Part shown: positions 19,463 through 26,846 of the stretch, piece by piece
Position numbering within the stretch: position 1 is the first letter of the stretch
How the letters are laid out: each line of letters starts with the position of its first letter
Source of the DNA: Agromyces mariniharenae
GTDB lineage: Bacteria > Actinomycetota > Actinomycetes > Actinomycetales > Microbacteriaceae
Assembly: GCF_008122505.1 (NCBI RefSeq)
Contig: NZ_VSSB01000001.1
Span: 1,906,891 to 1,970,890, forward strand
Length of the DNA: 64,000 nucleotides
Direction: 5' to 3'
Notes under the pieces: generated by a model
What the model was told of the DNA's origin: nothing
Database searches by the model: none
The model's input: the letters and a program-made list of their open reading frames with translations, nothing else
Translations under genes and position numbers: made by a program

Positions 19463-20232
19463 TAGGCGCCGGGCTGCACGACGCCGTGCTCGTACGCGTA
19501 CACCACGGCGTGCACGCGATCGCGCAGGCCCAGCTTCTGCAGCACCTTCGAGACGTGGGTCTTCACCGTCGCCTCTCCGACCCAGAGGCGCGACGCGATC
19601 TCGGCGTTCGAGCGGCCCTCGGCGAGGAGCTCGAGCACCTCGCGCTCGCGCTCGGTGAGCGACGCCAGCTCGGGCGGCACGGGTCTGGCGTCGGATGCCG
19701 CGTGCCGGGCGGGCGCGGTCGGTGCCGGGCGGGCGGACGCGGTCGATGCAGACGGTTCGGACGGCGCGGTGCTCGCGGCATCCGTCGGCTGCGTCGCCGT
19801 CGCGCCGCGCGCCGCGGCCGCCTGGATGACCTTGCGCGTGACGTCGGGCGAGAGCAGCGCGTCGCCGCGTGCGACGACCTGCACCGCATCGATGAGCTGC
19901 TCGGGGCTGGAGTTCTTGAGCAGGAACCCGCTCGCACCCGCTTCCAGCGCCTGGAAGAGGTAGTCCTCTCGGTTGAACGTCGTGAGCACGAGCACGGCTG
20001 GGCGGTCGCCGTGCTCGGCGACGATGCGCCGGGTGGCGGTGAGGCCGTCGACGCCGGGCATCTGCACGTCCATGCAGACCACGTCGGGGTCGAGCGCGGT
20101 CACGGCGGCGATCGCGGCGGCGCCGTCGGCGGCCTCGCCGACGACCTCGATGCCGGGCTCAGAGTCGAGGATCGTGCGGAAGCCGCCGCGCACGAGCGCC
20201 TGGTCGTCGACCACCAGCACCCTGATCGTCAC
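19462..20232 (-). CDS. NarL/LuxR-family response regulator
   Basis: 256 residues. The receiver domain (1-120) has acidic residues D9 and D10, phosphoacceptor D55 in CMDVQMPG, and the conserved lysine in FLLKNSSP. An unusually long Ala/Pro/Ser/Thr linker of about 50 residues (145-195) separates it from the LuxR helix-turn-helix, seen as LTEREREVLELLAEGRSNAEIASRL and ATVKTHVSKVLQKLGLRDR. The GTG start overlaps the kinase stop as GTGA. It is the output half of a two-component system with the kinase upstream. Targets are unknown, but the neighbouring MFS is a candidate. Confidence 0.92.
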   Translation of the reverse strand: MTIRVLVVDDQALVRGGFRTILDSEPGIEVVGEAADGAAAIAAVTALDPDVVCMDVQMPGVDGLTATRRIVAEHGDRPAVLVLTTFNREDYLFQALEAGASGFLLKNSSPEQLIDAVQVVARGDALLSPDVTRKVIQAAAARGATATQPTDAASTAPSEPSASTASARPAPTAPARHAASDARPVPPELASLTEREREVLELLAEGRSNAEIASRLWVGEATVKTHVSKVLQKLGLRDRVHAVVYAYEHGVVQPGA

Positions 20233-21548
20233 GACACGGCCCCGGCGCGACGCAGCGGCAGCGTCGCGCGCACGAGGTAGCCGCCGCGGTGCCGCGCGCC
20301 GAGCTCGAGGTCGCCGCCGACCGCGGAGACCCGCTCGCGCATGCCCGCCTGGCCGAGTCCGCCCGAACGGGCGGCGACCGTCGATCCCGCTCCCGTGTCG
20401 CTGACCTCGAGCTCGAGCTCGTCATCGGCCCAGCGCACGCGCACGTCGGCGGTGGCGCCGACGCCGGCGTGCTTGCGCACGTTCGTCAGCGCCTCCTGCA
20501 CGAGCCGATACGCCGTGATGCCGACGACGCCGCTCGTCTCGCGCGGCGTGCCGATCACGCCGAGCGTCGTGGGGACGCCGCTGGCGGAGGACTCGGCGAC
20601 GAGCCCGGGGAGGTCGGCGAGCCCGTGCGGGGCCGCTTCGGCTGGGGCGTCCGTGTCGCCGTCATCGCCCTCGCCGTCGCCCTGCCGCAGGGTGCCGAGC
20701 AGGCCGTGGAGCTCGGCCACCGCCTCGCGCGCGCTGTGCTCGATGGCCGTGAGGGATGCCGCAGCCTCGTCAGGGTCGCGGGCGAGCACCCGGCGGGCGG
20801 CTCCCGCCTGCACGCCGATGACCGACACGTGGTGCGCGACGACATCGTGCAGCTCGCGGGCGATGCGCAGCCGCTCGATCGCGACCGCCTGCTCGCGCGT
20901 GCGCTCGCGCTCGGCGGCGAGCTCCTCGGTGCGCTGCTCGAGCGCGACCCGCTCGCGCGCCGAACGGTAGGCGTTGTCGCCGAAGTACCACGCGCCGCCG
21001 AAGTAGAGGAGGTTCGTGACCACGTTGATGAGCGCGTACGCGACGTAGGGCGACACGAGGCCGCCCTCGCGGGACATCTCGGGCAGGTGGTCGGGTGCGT
21101 TCGCCGCGACGACGAGCCCCCAGATGAGCCACACGAACATGCCGAGCACGATGCCGGCGCGCACCAGCAGCGCGATCCGGCGGCTGCGCCCCCACGCACC
21201 GAGCGTGTAGATCGCGATGAACAGCGTGATGTTCGAGAACAGCAGCTCGCCGATCTCGGCCATCGCGCCGACGAAGAACGCGACCGAGGCCGTGATCGCG
21301 ACGACCTCGGGGGCGACGCGGCGCCAGGCGAGCGGCAGCGACATCGTCGCGGCCCAGATCGCCGAGTGCCAGTACGGCGCCCCGTCGGCGACGCCGGCCG
21401 CGCGGTACAGCGCGGTGCTTCCGAGCGTGCCGCCGAGGAGCACCAGCGCGAGCAGCAGGTCGTTGCGCCGCTGCGCCGGCGTCGGCCGGGGCCGCACCCA
21501 CTCGACGCCGTCGACGACGGGCGAGGCGGCGGATGCTGCGGCGGTCAC
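20229..21548 (-). CDS. Membrane sensor histidine kinase (HisKA_3)
   Basis: 439 residues. Several membrane helices lie between about 30 and 190 and no large extracellular sensor domain is seen, so sensing is probably in or near the membrane. A coiled linker (about 195-225) leads to the dimerisation helix with phosphoacceptor H234 in RELHDVVAHHVS, then a C-terminal ATPase domain with DTGAGS and GLGQAGMRERV. This is the DesK/NarX-like class that pairs with LuxR-type regulators. The GTG at 21548 is fixed by TAGCGT exactly six bases upstream (21560-21555), a leaderless start. Confidence 0.92.
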   Translation of the reverse strand: MTAAASAASPVVDGVEWVRPRPTPAQRRNDLLLALVLLGGTLGSTALYRAAGVADGAPYWHSAIWAATMSLPLAWRRVAPEVVAITASVAFFVGAMAEIGELLFSNITLFIAIYTLGAWGRSRRIALLVRAGIVLGMFVWLIWGLVVAANAPDHLPEMSREGGLVSPYVAYALINVVTNLLYFGGAWYFGDNAYRSARERVALEQRTEELAAERERTREQAVAIERLRIARELHDVVAHHVSVIGVQAGAARRVLARDPDEAAASLTAIEHSAREAVAELHGLLGTLRQGDGEGDDGDTDAPAEAAPHGLADLPGLVAESSASGVPTTLGVIGTPRETSGVVGITAYRLVQEALTNVRKHAGVGATADVRVRWADDELELEVSDTGAGSTVAARSGGLGQAGMRERVSAVGGDLELGARHRGGYLVRATLPLRRAGAVS

Positions 21549-21580
21549 CCGTTCACGCTAGCCGCGGCGGCGGGGCGCGG

Positions 21581-21600
21581 CATCCGTCACGCGACGGATG
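21581..21600 (-). terminator. Small hairpin downstream of the DHFR-like gene
   Basis: CATCCGTC-acgc-GACGGATG, an 8-bp stem with a four-base loop, 47 bases beyond the stop at 21647. It also lies in the -35 zone of the kinase promoter, so a regulatory role is possible. Confidence 0.45.
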
Positions 21601-21646
21601 TCTCGCGCGCCCGCGTCGTCCGCCTCCTGCCTCGCGACCCCCGCCC

Positions 21647-22210
21647 TCACCGCACCGCGTACTGCATGGTCACGAGGCCGCCCGGGTAGGTGACGACGTC
21701 GTCGAGCCGGAGCCGGCGCTCGCCGAGGCCGGACGGCGTGAACGAGCGGCCGGCCCCGATGACCGCGGGCACGACGCGGAGCCGCAGCTCGTCGACGAGG
21801 CCCGCCGCGAACAGCGCGTCGGTCAGCGTGAGGCTGCCCCAGACGATGATCGACCCGGCGCGGTCCTTGAGCGCCGAGACCGACTCTGCCGCGTCCCCGC
21901 GCAGCACCTCGATGGCGCCGTCGCCCCAGGGCGCGACGTCGAGCGTGTTCGACGCCACGTACTTGGGCAGGCGGGCGATCGGCTCGGCCACGGGCTCGAC
22001 GGCCGGGTCGGCCTTCGGCCAGTAGTCGGCGAACATCGAGTACGTGCGGCGGCCGAGCAGGATCGCGTCGACCCGCCTGAGCAGCTCGAGCTGCCCGGGC
22101 TCGTTCGGCGTCAGGTCGGCGTCCATCGCGCCGAAGAACGAGATCCCGCCGTCGGCGTCCTCGGCGTAGCCGTCGACGGTCACGACCTGCTCGACGATGA
22201 GGCGGCCCAT
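21647..22210 (-). CDS. Dihydrofolate reductase family (RibD C-terminal-like)
   Basis: 187 residues. The pattern LIVEQVVTVDGYAED at the start, ILLGRRTYSMFADYWP near residue 55, and GSIIVWGSLTLTDALFAAGLVDELRLRVVPAVIGAGRSF towards the end is typical of the 'dihydrofolate reductase family protein' group related to RibD. True DHFR activity is unlikely in most of these; they are NADPH-binding reductases of unknown substrate. The ATG shares bases with the upstream stop (TGATG). It is the last gene of an arsR-led operon, so it is probably repressed by that regulator. Confidence 0.85.
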   Translation of the reverse strand: MGRLIVEQVVTVDGYAEDADGGISFFGAMDADLTPNEPGQLELLRRVDAILLGRRTYSMFADYWPKADPAVEPVAEPIARLPKYVASNTLDVAPWGDGAIEVLRGDAAESVSALKDRAGSIIVWGSLTLTDALFAAGLVDELRLRVVPAVIGAGRSFTPSGLGERRLRLDDVVTYPGGLVTMQYAVR

Positions 22211-22674
22211 CAGCGCGCCCTGGCGGTGAGCTGCTCGGCCAGCAGGTCGAACGCGGAGTCCCACCCGTCGTAGACGTCCTCGTCGCCGGGCTCGGCGTGG
22301 ATCCCCCTCAGGTGGAAGAGCATCTCGGTGCGGTCGCCCTCGAGCTCGCGCAGGTCGACGGTGATGAGCGGCGCGGTGTCGTCGGGATCGCCGGGCGACG
22401 CCCACGTGAAGACGAGCCGCCTCGGCGGGTCGACCTCGCGGTACACGCCGACGGTCGGGTACTCCTCCCCGTCGGCCGGGTTCACCATCGTATAGGCGTA
22501 CCGTCCGCCGGGCCTGACGTCGATCGCGACGCTGCCCTCCTTGATCTCGATGCCGCGCGGATGCCACCATTCAGCGGCATCCGCCGACTCGGTCCACGCT
22601 CGCCAGACCAGCTCGCGGGGTGCGTCGAAGACGCGGGTGATGGTGAACTGCGCCTCCTGCGTGCGCTCGGTCAT
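22210..22674 (-). CDS. SRPBCC / AHSA1 domain protein
   Basis: 154 residues, START/Bet v1-like fold. The start FTITRVFDAPRELVWRAWTE and the pattern WWHPRGIEI, RPGGRYAYTMVNPADGEEY, YREVDPPRRLVFTW, HLRGIHAEPG and YDGWDSAFDLLAEQL are diagnostic of the AHSA1 (activator of Hsp90 homologue 1-like) family. Members bind hydrophobic ligands; function is not predicted further. Both ends overlap neighbours (ATGA with arsR, TGATG with the DHFR-like gene). ArsR-SRPBCC pairs of this kind recur in actinobacteria. Confidence 0.88.
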   Translation of the reverse strand: MTERTQEAQFTITRVFDAPRELVWRAWTESADAAEWWHPRGIEIKEGSVAIDVRPGGRYAYTMVNPADGEEYPTVGVYREVDPPRRLVFTWASPGDPDDTAPLITVDLRELEGDRTEMLFHLRGIHAEPGDEDVYDGWDSAFDLLAEQLTARAR

Positions 22675-23009
22675 GAGGTCTCCCCTTTCATGCGGCGGAG
22701 CTGCCGGTCGAGCAGGTCGAACCGCTCGTTCCACTCGCCGCGGTGCCGTTCGACCCACTCGGATGCCTCGTCGAGCGGCTCGGTGCGCAGGGTGCAGGTG
22801 CGCCACTGCGCGTGCGCGGTGCGCTCGATGAGCCCGGCCCGCTCGAGCACGTTGAGGTGCTGCGAGATCGCGGGCCGGCTCATCGCGAACGGCTCGGCCA
22901 GTTCCCCGACGGTCGTCGGCCCGACGCGCAGACGCGAGAGGATCGCGCGTCGCGTCGGATCGGCGAGCGCCTGGAACACGAGGCTGAGCTCGTCGTCCGC
23001 GGCTGCCAT
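22671..23009 (-). CDS. ArsR-family transcriptional regulator
   Basis: 112 residues. Winged helix with FQALADPTRRAILSRLRVGPTTVGELAEPFAMSRPAISQHLNVLERAGLIERT. No cysteine metal site is present, so it is not a classical arsenite sensor; this subgroup usually accompanies SRPBCC genes. The ATG has AGGAG at eight bases. It heads a three-gene operon with every junction overlapping. An AT-rich inverted repeat directly upstream suggests autoregulation. Confidence 0.9.
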   Translation of the reverse strand: MAAADDELSLVFQALADPTRRAILSRLRVGPTTVGELAEPFAMSRPAISQHLNVLERAGLIERTAHAQWRTCTLRTEPLDEASEWVERHRGEWNERFDLLDRQLRRMKGETS

Positions 23010-23010
23010 G

Positions 23011-23040
23011 TAAGCAACTCCTTATGTAATGATTTCCTTA
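23011..23040. promoter_or_regulatory. AT-rich operator/promoter of the arsR operon
   Basis: TAAG-N6-CTTA at 23011-23024 overlaps the ribosome site, and read on the minus strand TAAGGA occurs twice, at 23040-23035 and 23024-23019. This is the most AT-rich stretch of the intergenic region 23010-23263. The dyad next to the regulator's own start suggests self-repression. Confidence 0.55.
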
Positions 23041-23135
23041 ACCATAGGTCCAGTCGGATGCCGCGTCAACCCTCTCGTGCCAGTCGCCTCTCCCGTGTTC
23101 GCTCGCCCGCCCGCACCCTCGGCCATGAACCGGCT

Positions 23136-23153
23136 CGTTCGTTGCCACGAACG
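23136..23153. promoter_or_regulatory. Inverted repeat in the arsR-cupin gap
   Basis: CGTTCGT-TGCC-ACGAACG, perfect 7-bp arms, lies mid-way between the divergent arsR and cupin genes. Its role is unknown; it may be an operator or a hairpin. Confidence 0.35.
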
Positions 23154-23224
23154 AAGGAACTTCCGGCCGGCACGCCGAGCGGACGGGTCCGACACGCCGT
23201 CGGGTCGTCGATTCGTCCTGCATT

Positions 23225-23250
23225 CGGATGCCGCGGGCCCGCGGCATCCG
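23225..23250. promoter_or_regulatory. 26-bp palindrome abutting the -10 of the cupin gene
   Basis: CGGATGCCGCG, GGCC, CGCGGCATCCG: fully palindromic over 26 bp. One base separates it from the GATGAT -10 box at 23252-23257. The arms, length and position match the palindrome at 17787-17812. Confidence 0.6.
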
Positions 23251-23263
23251 CGATGATCGGGTC

Positions 23264-23641
23264 ATGACCGGACCCGTGCGCAACCTGCAGGCCGCCCTCG
23301 ACTCATTCGCGGAGCCGTGGTCGCCGAGACGCCTCGCCAGCGTGAACGACTACGACGTCAAGGTGTTCAAGGCGCAGGGGGAGTTCACCTGGCACTCGCA
23401 TCCCGACACCGACGAGTTGTTCCTCGTGATCTCGGGGCGGCTCGTGATCCAGCGGCGCGAGGCCGACGGCGGCGACGTCGAGCTCGGTCCGGGCGACGTC
23501 TACGTCGTGCCGCGCGGCGTGGAGCACTGCCCGCGTGCCGACGGCGAGGTGTCGGCGCTGCTCATCGAGCCGCAGGGAACCGTGAACACGGGCGACACTC
23601 CGAGCGCCCGCACCGCGACGCTACGCGAGCTCGACGACTAG
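23264..23641 (+). CDS. Small cupin-domain protein
   Basis: 125 residues, single-domain cupin. Metal-ligand motif 1 is WHSHPDTDELFLVISG near residue 43 and motif 2 is GPGDVYVVPRGVEHCPRAD near 78, with the two histidines, glutamate and final histidine of the cupin site. The ATG at 23264 has GATGAT six bases upstream, so it is probably leaderless. An upstream in-frame ATG at 23228 would lie inside the palindrome and is rejected. Substrate unknown. Confidence 0.85.
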   Translation: MTGPVRNLQAALDSFAEPWSPRRLASVNDYDVKVFKAQGEFTWHSHPDTDELFLVISGRLVIQRREADGGDVELGPGDVYVVPRGVEHCPRADGEVSALLIEPQGTVNTGDTPSARTATLRELDD

Positions 23642-23721
23642 CTGCCGCGGCATCCGATCGGCCGGCGTCCATGTGGACGAGCGATGCCGCCCGGGCGCAC
23701 GACCCGCTACGCTCCATGCGC

Positions 23722-24291
23722 ATGACCGCGCCGTCGACCGACGCCCACGCCCCGAACGCCGCCGCCCGAGCGGGCGCCGGCGCCGACCCGTGCCGGCCGC
23801 CGAACCTGCCGCTGCGGCAGCGGCCGCTCGACTGGTTCTTCATCGTCGTGTTCTCGCTGTTCACCGTGACGAGCATGATCAGCGACATGCTGCCGACGCT
23901 CGGCGTGGACTTCTCGCAGCCGTCGCCGAACTTCCTGGTGAACGCGAACTGGTGGTACGCGCACGACACCGATCCGCTGTTCATGGATCCGCCCGTGTGG
24001 ATGCGCATCGTCACCGGGCTGTCGGCGTTCGTCTACCCGGTGTTCTCCGTGCTGCTCGTGATCTCGCTCGTCCGGGGCTGGAACCGGATCCAGCTGCCGA
24101 GCGTGATCTACGCGACGATGATCGCGACGATCACCGGGGTCGTCGTGTTCGGCGTCGAGTTCTTCGGCGAGCCCGAGTGGATCACGCCGAACCCGGTGAA
24201 GTTCCTCGCCTTCAACCTGCCGTACGTGCTCATCCCGATCCTGCTGCTCGTGCGCATGCGGAAGCCGCTCCCCTTCGCCCGGAGGTTCTGA
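23722..24291 (+). CDS. Four-helix membrane protein resembling EXPERA/TMEM97
   Basis: 189 residues (191 if the ATG at 23716 is used). TACGCT at 23708-23713 is the probable -10; eight bases to 23722 favours that start. After a 30-residue polar N-tail come four hydrophobic segments. The pattern WYAHDTDPLFMDPPVWMRI, then a helix, then RIQLPSVIYATMIATIT resembles the EXPERA domain of TMEM97/emopamil-binding proteins (DPL..PPxW, then P.xIYG.H). Eukaryotic members handle sterols; the bacterial role is unknown. The resemblance is by eye and needs a profile search. Confidence 0.6.
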   Translation: MTAPSTDAHAPNAAARAGAGADPCRPPNLPLRQRPLDWFFIVVFSLFTVTSMISDMLPTLGVDFSQPSPNFLVNANWWYAHDTDPLFMDPPVWMRIVTGLSAFVYPVFSVLLVISLVRGWNRIQLPSVIYATMIATITGVVVFGVEFFGEPEWITPNPVKFLAFNLPYVLIPILLLVRMRKPLPFARRF

Positions 24292-24300
24292 CTGCACGCG

Positions 24301-24336
24301 CGAGGCCCGCGCCCCGACACGGGGACGCGGGCCTCG
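24301..24336. terminator. Strong bidirectional hairpin
   Basis: CGAGGCCCGCG pairs with CGCGGGCCTCG, with CCCC and GGGG extending the stem inward, between converging stops at 24291 and 24361. Confidence 0.8.
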
Positions 24337-24360
24337 ACGCTCGAAGACCGGGCCGGAGCC

Positions 24361-24744
24361 TCAGCCCATCGCCTTCGCCTTCAGGGCCTGGAACTCGGTC
24401 TCGTCGATCGTGCCGGCATCGAGCAGCGCCTTCGCCTTCGCGATCTCGTCGGTCGGGCTCGCGCTCGCGCCCGCGACCGAGCGGATGTAGTCGTCCTGCG
24501 CCGTCCGGATCTGCGCCGCCTCGCGCCCGGAGCGCTCGGCCATGCCGCGACCGCGCGCGATCATGTAGACCAATGCGGTGATGAACGGGAAGAAGATCAG
24601 GAAGATGATCCACACGGCCTTCCACCAGCCGTTCAACGTGTGGTCGCGGAACAGGTCGGCCACGATGTAGAAGAGCACCATGAGGTAGGCGACGAACACC
24701 CACACCCACAGGAACCACCAGAACAGATCCCAGAAGTTGTCCAC
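24361..24744 (-). CDS. PLDc_N + SHOCT membrane protein
   Basis: 127 residues. Two helices (FLWVWVFVAYLMVLFYIVADLF and AVWIIFLIFFPFITALVYMIARG) with a WWK turn form the PLDc_N/cardiolipase-N-type hairpin. After a short coiled segment, a C-terminal SHOCT module (DEIAKAKALLDAGTIDETEFQALKAKAMG) follows. SHOCT is a short oligomerisation or targeting helix pair. The GTG start has GGAGG about eight bases upstream. The role is unknown; such proteins are often stress- or envelope-related. Confidence 0.85.
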   Translation of the reverse strand: MDNFWDLFWWFLWVWVFVAYLMVLFYIVADLFRDHTLNGWWKAVWIIFLIFFPFITALVYMIARGRGMAERSGREAAQIRTAQDDYIRSVAGASASPTDEIAKAKALLDAGTIDETEFQALKAKAMG

Positions 24745-24926
24745 GCTGCAGACCTCCGTCTCTTCGGTCCTGGCTCCGTCGGGCGGCGCGCGGACGGAGG
24801 CGGACCTCGACCGAGCGACCTCCTCCTTCCCAGGGTGAGCGGCAGGCTAGCACCGGCGCGAGCCGCTGCGGAAGAGCGATCGATCCGAGTTCACCGCGGC
24901 GCCAGCGGGCGGGCCTCGGGCGGGGC

Positions 24927-24939
24927 TAGCCTGCTGCCA
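24927..24939 (+). promoter_or_regulatory. Leaderless promoter, TAGCCT-N6-ATG
   Basis: TAGCCT at 24927-24932, then six bases, then the ATG of the zinc-finger gene; no ribosome site. The gap 24745-24938 holds nothing else I can name. Confidence 0.6.
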
Positions 24940-25334
24940 TGACCGACGAGACGCCGGCGATCGACCCCGACGTGCCGCCCACCGGCGACGGCTGCGTCGA
25001 GTGCCTCGCCGGCGACACGTGGTGGCTGCACCTGCGCCGGTGCACCCAGTGCGGGCACGTCGGATGCTGCGACAGCTCGCCCGAGCAGCACGCCTCGCGC
25101 CACGCGCGCGAGCAGGGGCATCCGATCGCGCAGTCGTTCGAGCCGGGCGAGGACTGGTTCTGGGACTACGCCTCCTCGCAGGAGGTGACCGGCCCGGCGC
25201 TCGCGCCGCCGAGCAGCCGCCCGGTCGAGCAGGGCTCGCCCGCGCCGCGCGACCGCGTGCCGCGGGACTGGAAGCACCGCCTGCACGCCGTGCGCGAGCT
25301 GCCGCCGCACCTGCGACGACGCGCGCGACCGTAG
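24939..25334 (+). CDS. UBP-type zinc finger protein
   Basis: 131 residues. The first 70 form a ZnF-UBP: GCVECLAGDTWWLHLRRCTQCGHVGCCDSSPEQHASRHAREQGHP contains all the cysteine and histidine ligands. In eukaryotes this domain binds the free C-terminus of ubiquitin. In actinobacteria, which mostly lack ubiquitin, it occurs alone in small proteins of unknown role. The rest is Pro/Arg-rich, with WFWDYASSQEV just after the finger. TAGCCT-N6-ATG indicates leaderless expression. Confidence 0.88.
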   Translation: MTDETPAIDPDVPPTGDGCVECLAGDTWWLHLRRCTQCGHVGCCDSSPEQHASRHAREQGHPIAQSFEPGEDWFWDYASSQEVTGPALAPPSSRPVEQGSPAPRDRVPRDWKHRLHAVRELPPHLRRRARP

Positions 25335-25404
25335 TCGGCGGGCGGCCGGCTCCCGCAGAATGGGCTCACGGCCGACGACGGCCGCCGACGCGAGGAGCAT
25401 CCGC

Positions 25405-26823
25405 ATGGGCATCGACACCGCCGTCGACGCGGGCGCGGTCGACCCCGCGGTCGTGCGCGAGGACCTGCGACGGATGCTGCGCGCCGACCAGGTGCTGGCG
25501 GATGCCGCGTCGCTCGACGCCTACGCGCACGACGACGCCGAGTGGGCGCCGTTCGAGCCGCCCCTCGCGGTGGTGCTCGCCGAGCGCGAGGAGGACGTCT
25601 CGGCCGTGGTGCGGCTCGCCGCGGCATCCGGCCTGCGCGTCGTGCCCCGCGGTGCGGGCACCGGGCTCTCGGGCGGCGCCAACGCGATGGCGCGGTCGAT
25701 CGTGCTGTCGCTCGAGCGGATGACCCGCATCCTCGAGGTGAACGCCGCCGAGCGGTACGCCGAGGTCGAGGCCGGCGTCATCAACGACACGCTCCGCGAG
25801 GCCGTCGCCGAGCAGGGGCTCTGGTACCCGCCCGACCCGGCGAGCTACCGCATCTCGACCATCGGCGGCAACGTCGCGACGAACGCGGGCGGCATCTGCT
25901 GCGTGAAGTACGGCGTGACCCGCGACTACGTGCTGGGACTGCGCGTCGTGCTCGCCGACGGCGACGTCGTGTCGCTCGGCCGACGCACGGCGAAGGGCGT
26001 GACCGGGTACGACCTCACCGCGCTCATGGTCGGGTCGGAGGGCACGCTCGGCATCGTGACCGAGGTGACGCTGCGGCTGCTGCCGCTCGGCGGGCGCGAG
26101 GACCGGGCGATCGTCGGCTCCTTCGGCTCGCTCACCGCAGCCGGCGTCGCGGTGGCCGAGATCACCGCGGCGGGCATCGTGCCGTCGGCGCTCGAGATCA
26201 TCGACCGCACCTGCATCGAGGCGGTCGACGCCTGGCAGGGCCTCGGCCTCCCGCACGGCGCCGACACCATGCTGCTCGCTCGGGTCGACGAGGTCGGCGC
26301 GGCCGGCGACGAGCTCGCGGCATCCGTCGCCCGCATCATGACCGAGGCGGGGGCGATGTCGGTCGAGCAGGCAGCGGATGCCGCGGACGCGGACCGGCTC
26401 TTCCTCGCCCGGCGCCTCGCCTATCCGGCGCTCGAGCGGCTCGGGCCGGTGCTCACCGAGGACATCTGCGTGCCGCGCGGGCGCGTGCCCGAGATGCTCG
26501 CGCGCATCCAGGCGACGGCCGCCGCGAACGACGTCGTGATCGCGAACATCGCGCACGCGGGCGACGGCAACCTGCATCCGCTGATCATCGCGCCCGAGGG
26601 CGACGACGACGCGAAGGCGCGGGCGAAGCTCGCGTTCGATCGGATCGTCGACGACTGCCGCGAGCTCGGCGGCACGGTCACGGGCGAGCACGGCGTCGGC
26701 CTCTTGAAGGTGCCCGGCGCGCGAGCGGAGCTCGGCGATCGCGTCATCGAGCTGCATCGCGCGATCAAGCATGCGCTGGACCCGCTCGGGATCCTCAACC
26801 CGGGCAAGGCCTACCCGGCGTAG
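25405..26823 (+). CDS. FAD-linked 2-hydroxyacid dehydrogenase (GlcD/LDH type)
   Basis: 472 residues, oxidising glycolate, D-lactate or a similar 2-hydroxyacid. The FAD_binding_4 domain holds VPRGAGTGLSGGANA near residue 82 and SYRISTIGGNVATNAGGICCVKYGVTRDYVLGL near 148. The FAD-oxidase C domain holds ANIAHAGDGNLHP near 385 and EHGVGLLK near 428. The ATG at 25405 with GAGGAG upstream is chosen over an in-frame ATG 15 codons earlier that lies in the probable leader. A transporter gene follows after 23 bases, forming a likely operon; import of an organic acid anion for this enzyme is a reasonable inference. Confidence 0.9.
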   Translation: MGIDTAVDAGAVDPAVVREDLRRMLRADQVLADAASLDAYAHDDAEWAPFEPPLAVVLAEREEDVSAVVRLAAASGLRVVPRGAGTGLSGGANAMARSIVLSLERMTRILEVNAAERYAEVEAGVINDTLREAVAEQGLWYPPDPASYRISTIGGNVATNAGGICCVKYGVTRDYVLGLRVVLADGDVVSLGRRTAKGVTGYDLTALMVGSEGTLGIVTEVTLRLLPLGGREDRAIVGSFGSLTAAGVAVAEITAAGIVPSALEIIDRTCIEAVDAWQGLGLPHGADTMLLARVDEVGAAGDELAASVARIMTEAGAMSVEQAADAADADRLFLARRLAYPALERLGPVLTEDICVPRGRVPEMLARIQATAAANDVVIANIAHAGDGNLHPLIIAPEGDDDAKARAKLAFDRIVDDCRELGGTVTGEHGVGLLKVPGARAELGDRVIELHRAIKHALDPLGILNPGKAYPA

Positions 26824-26846
26824 CCTCGGGGTCGGAGGGGAGCGCG

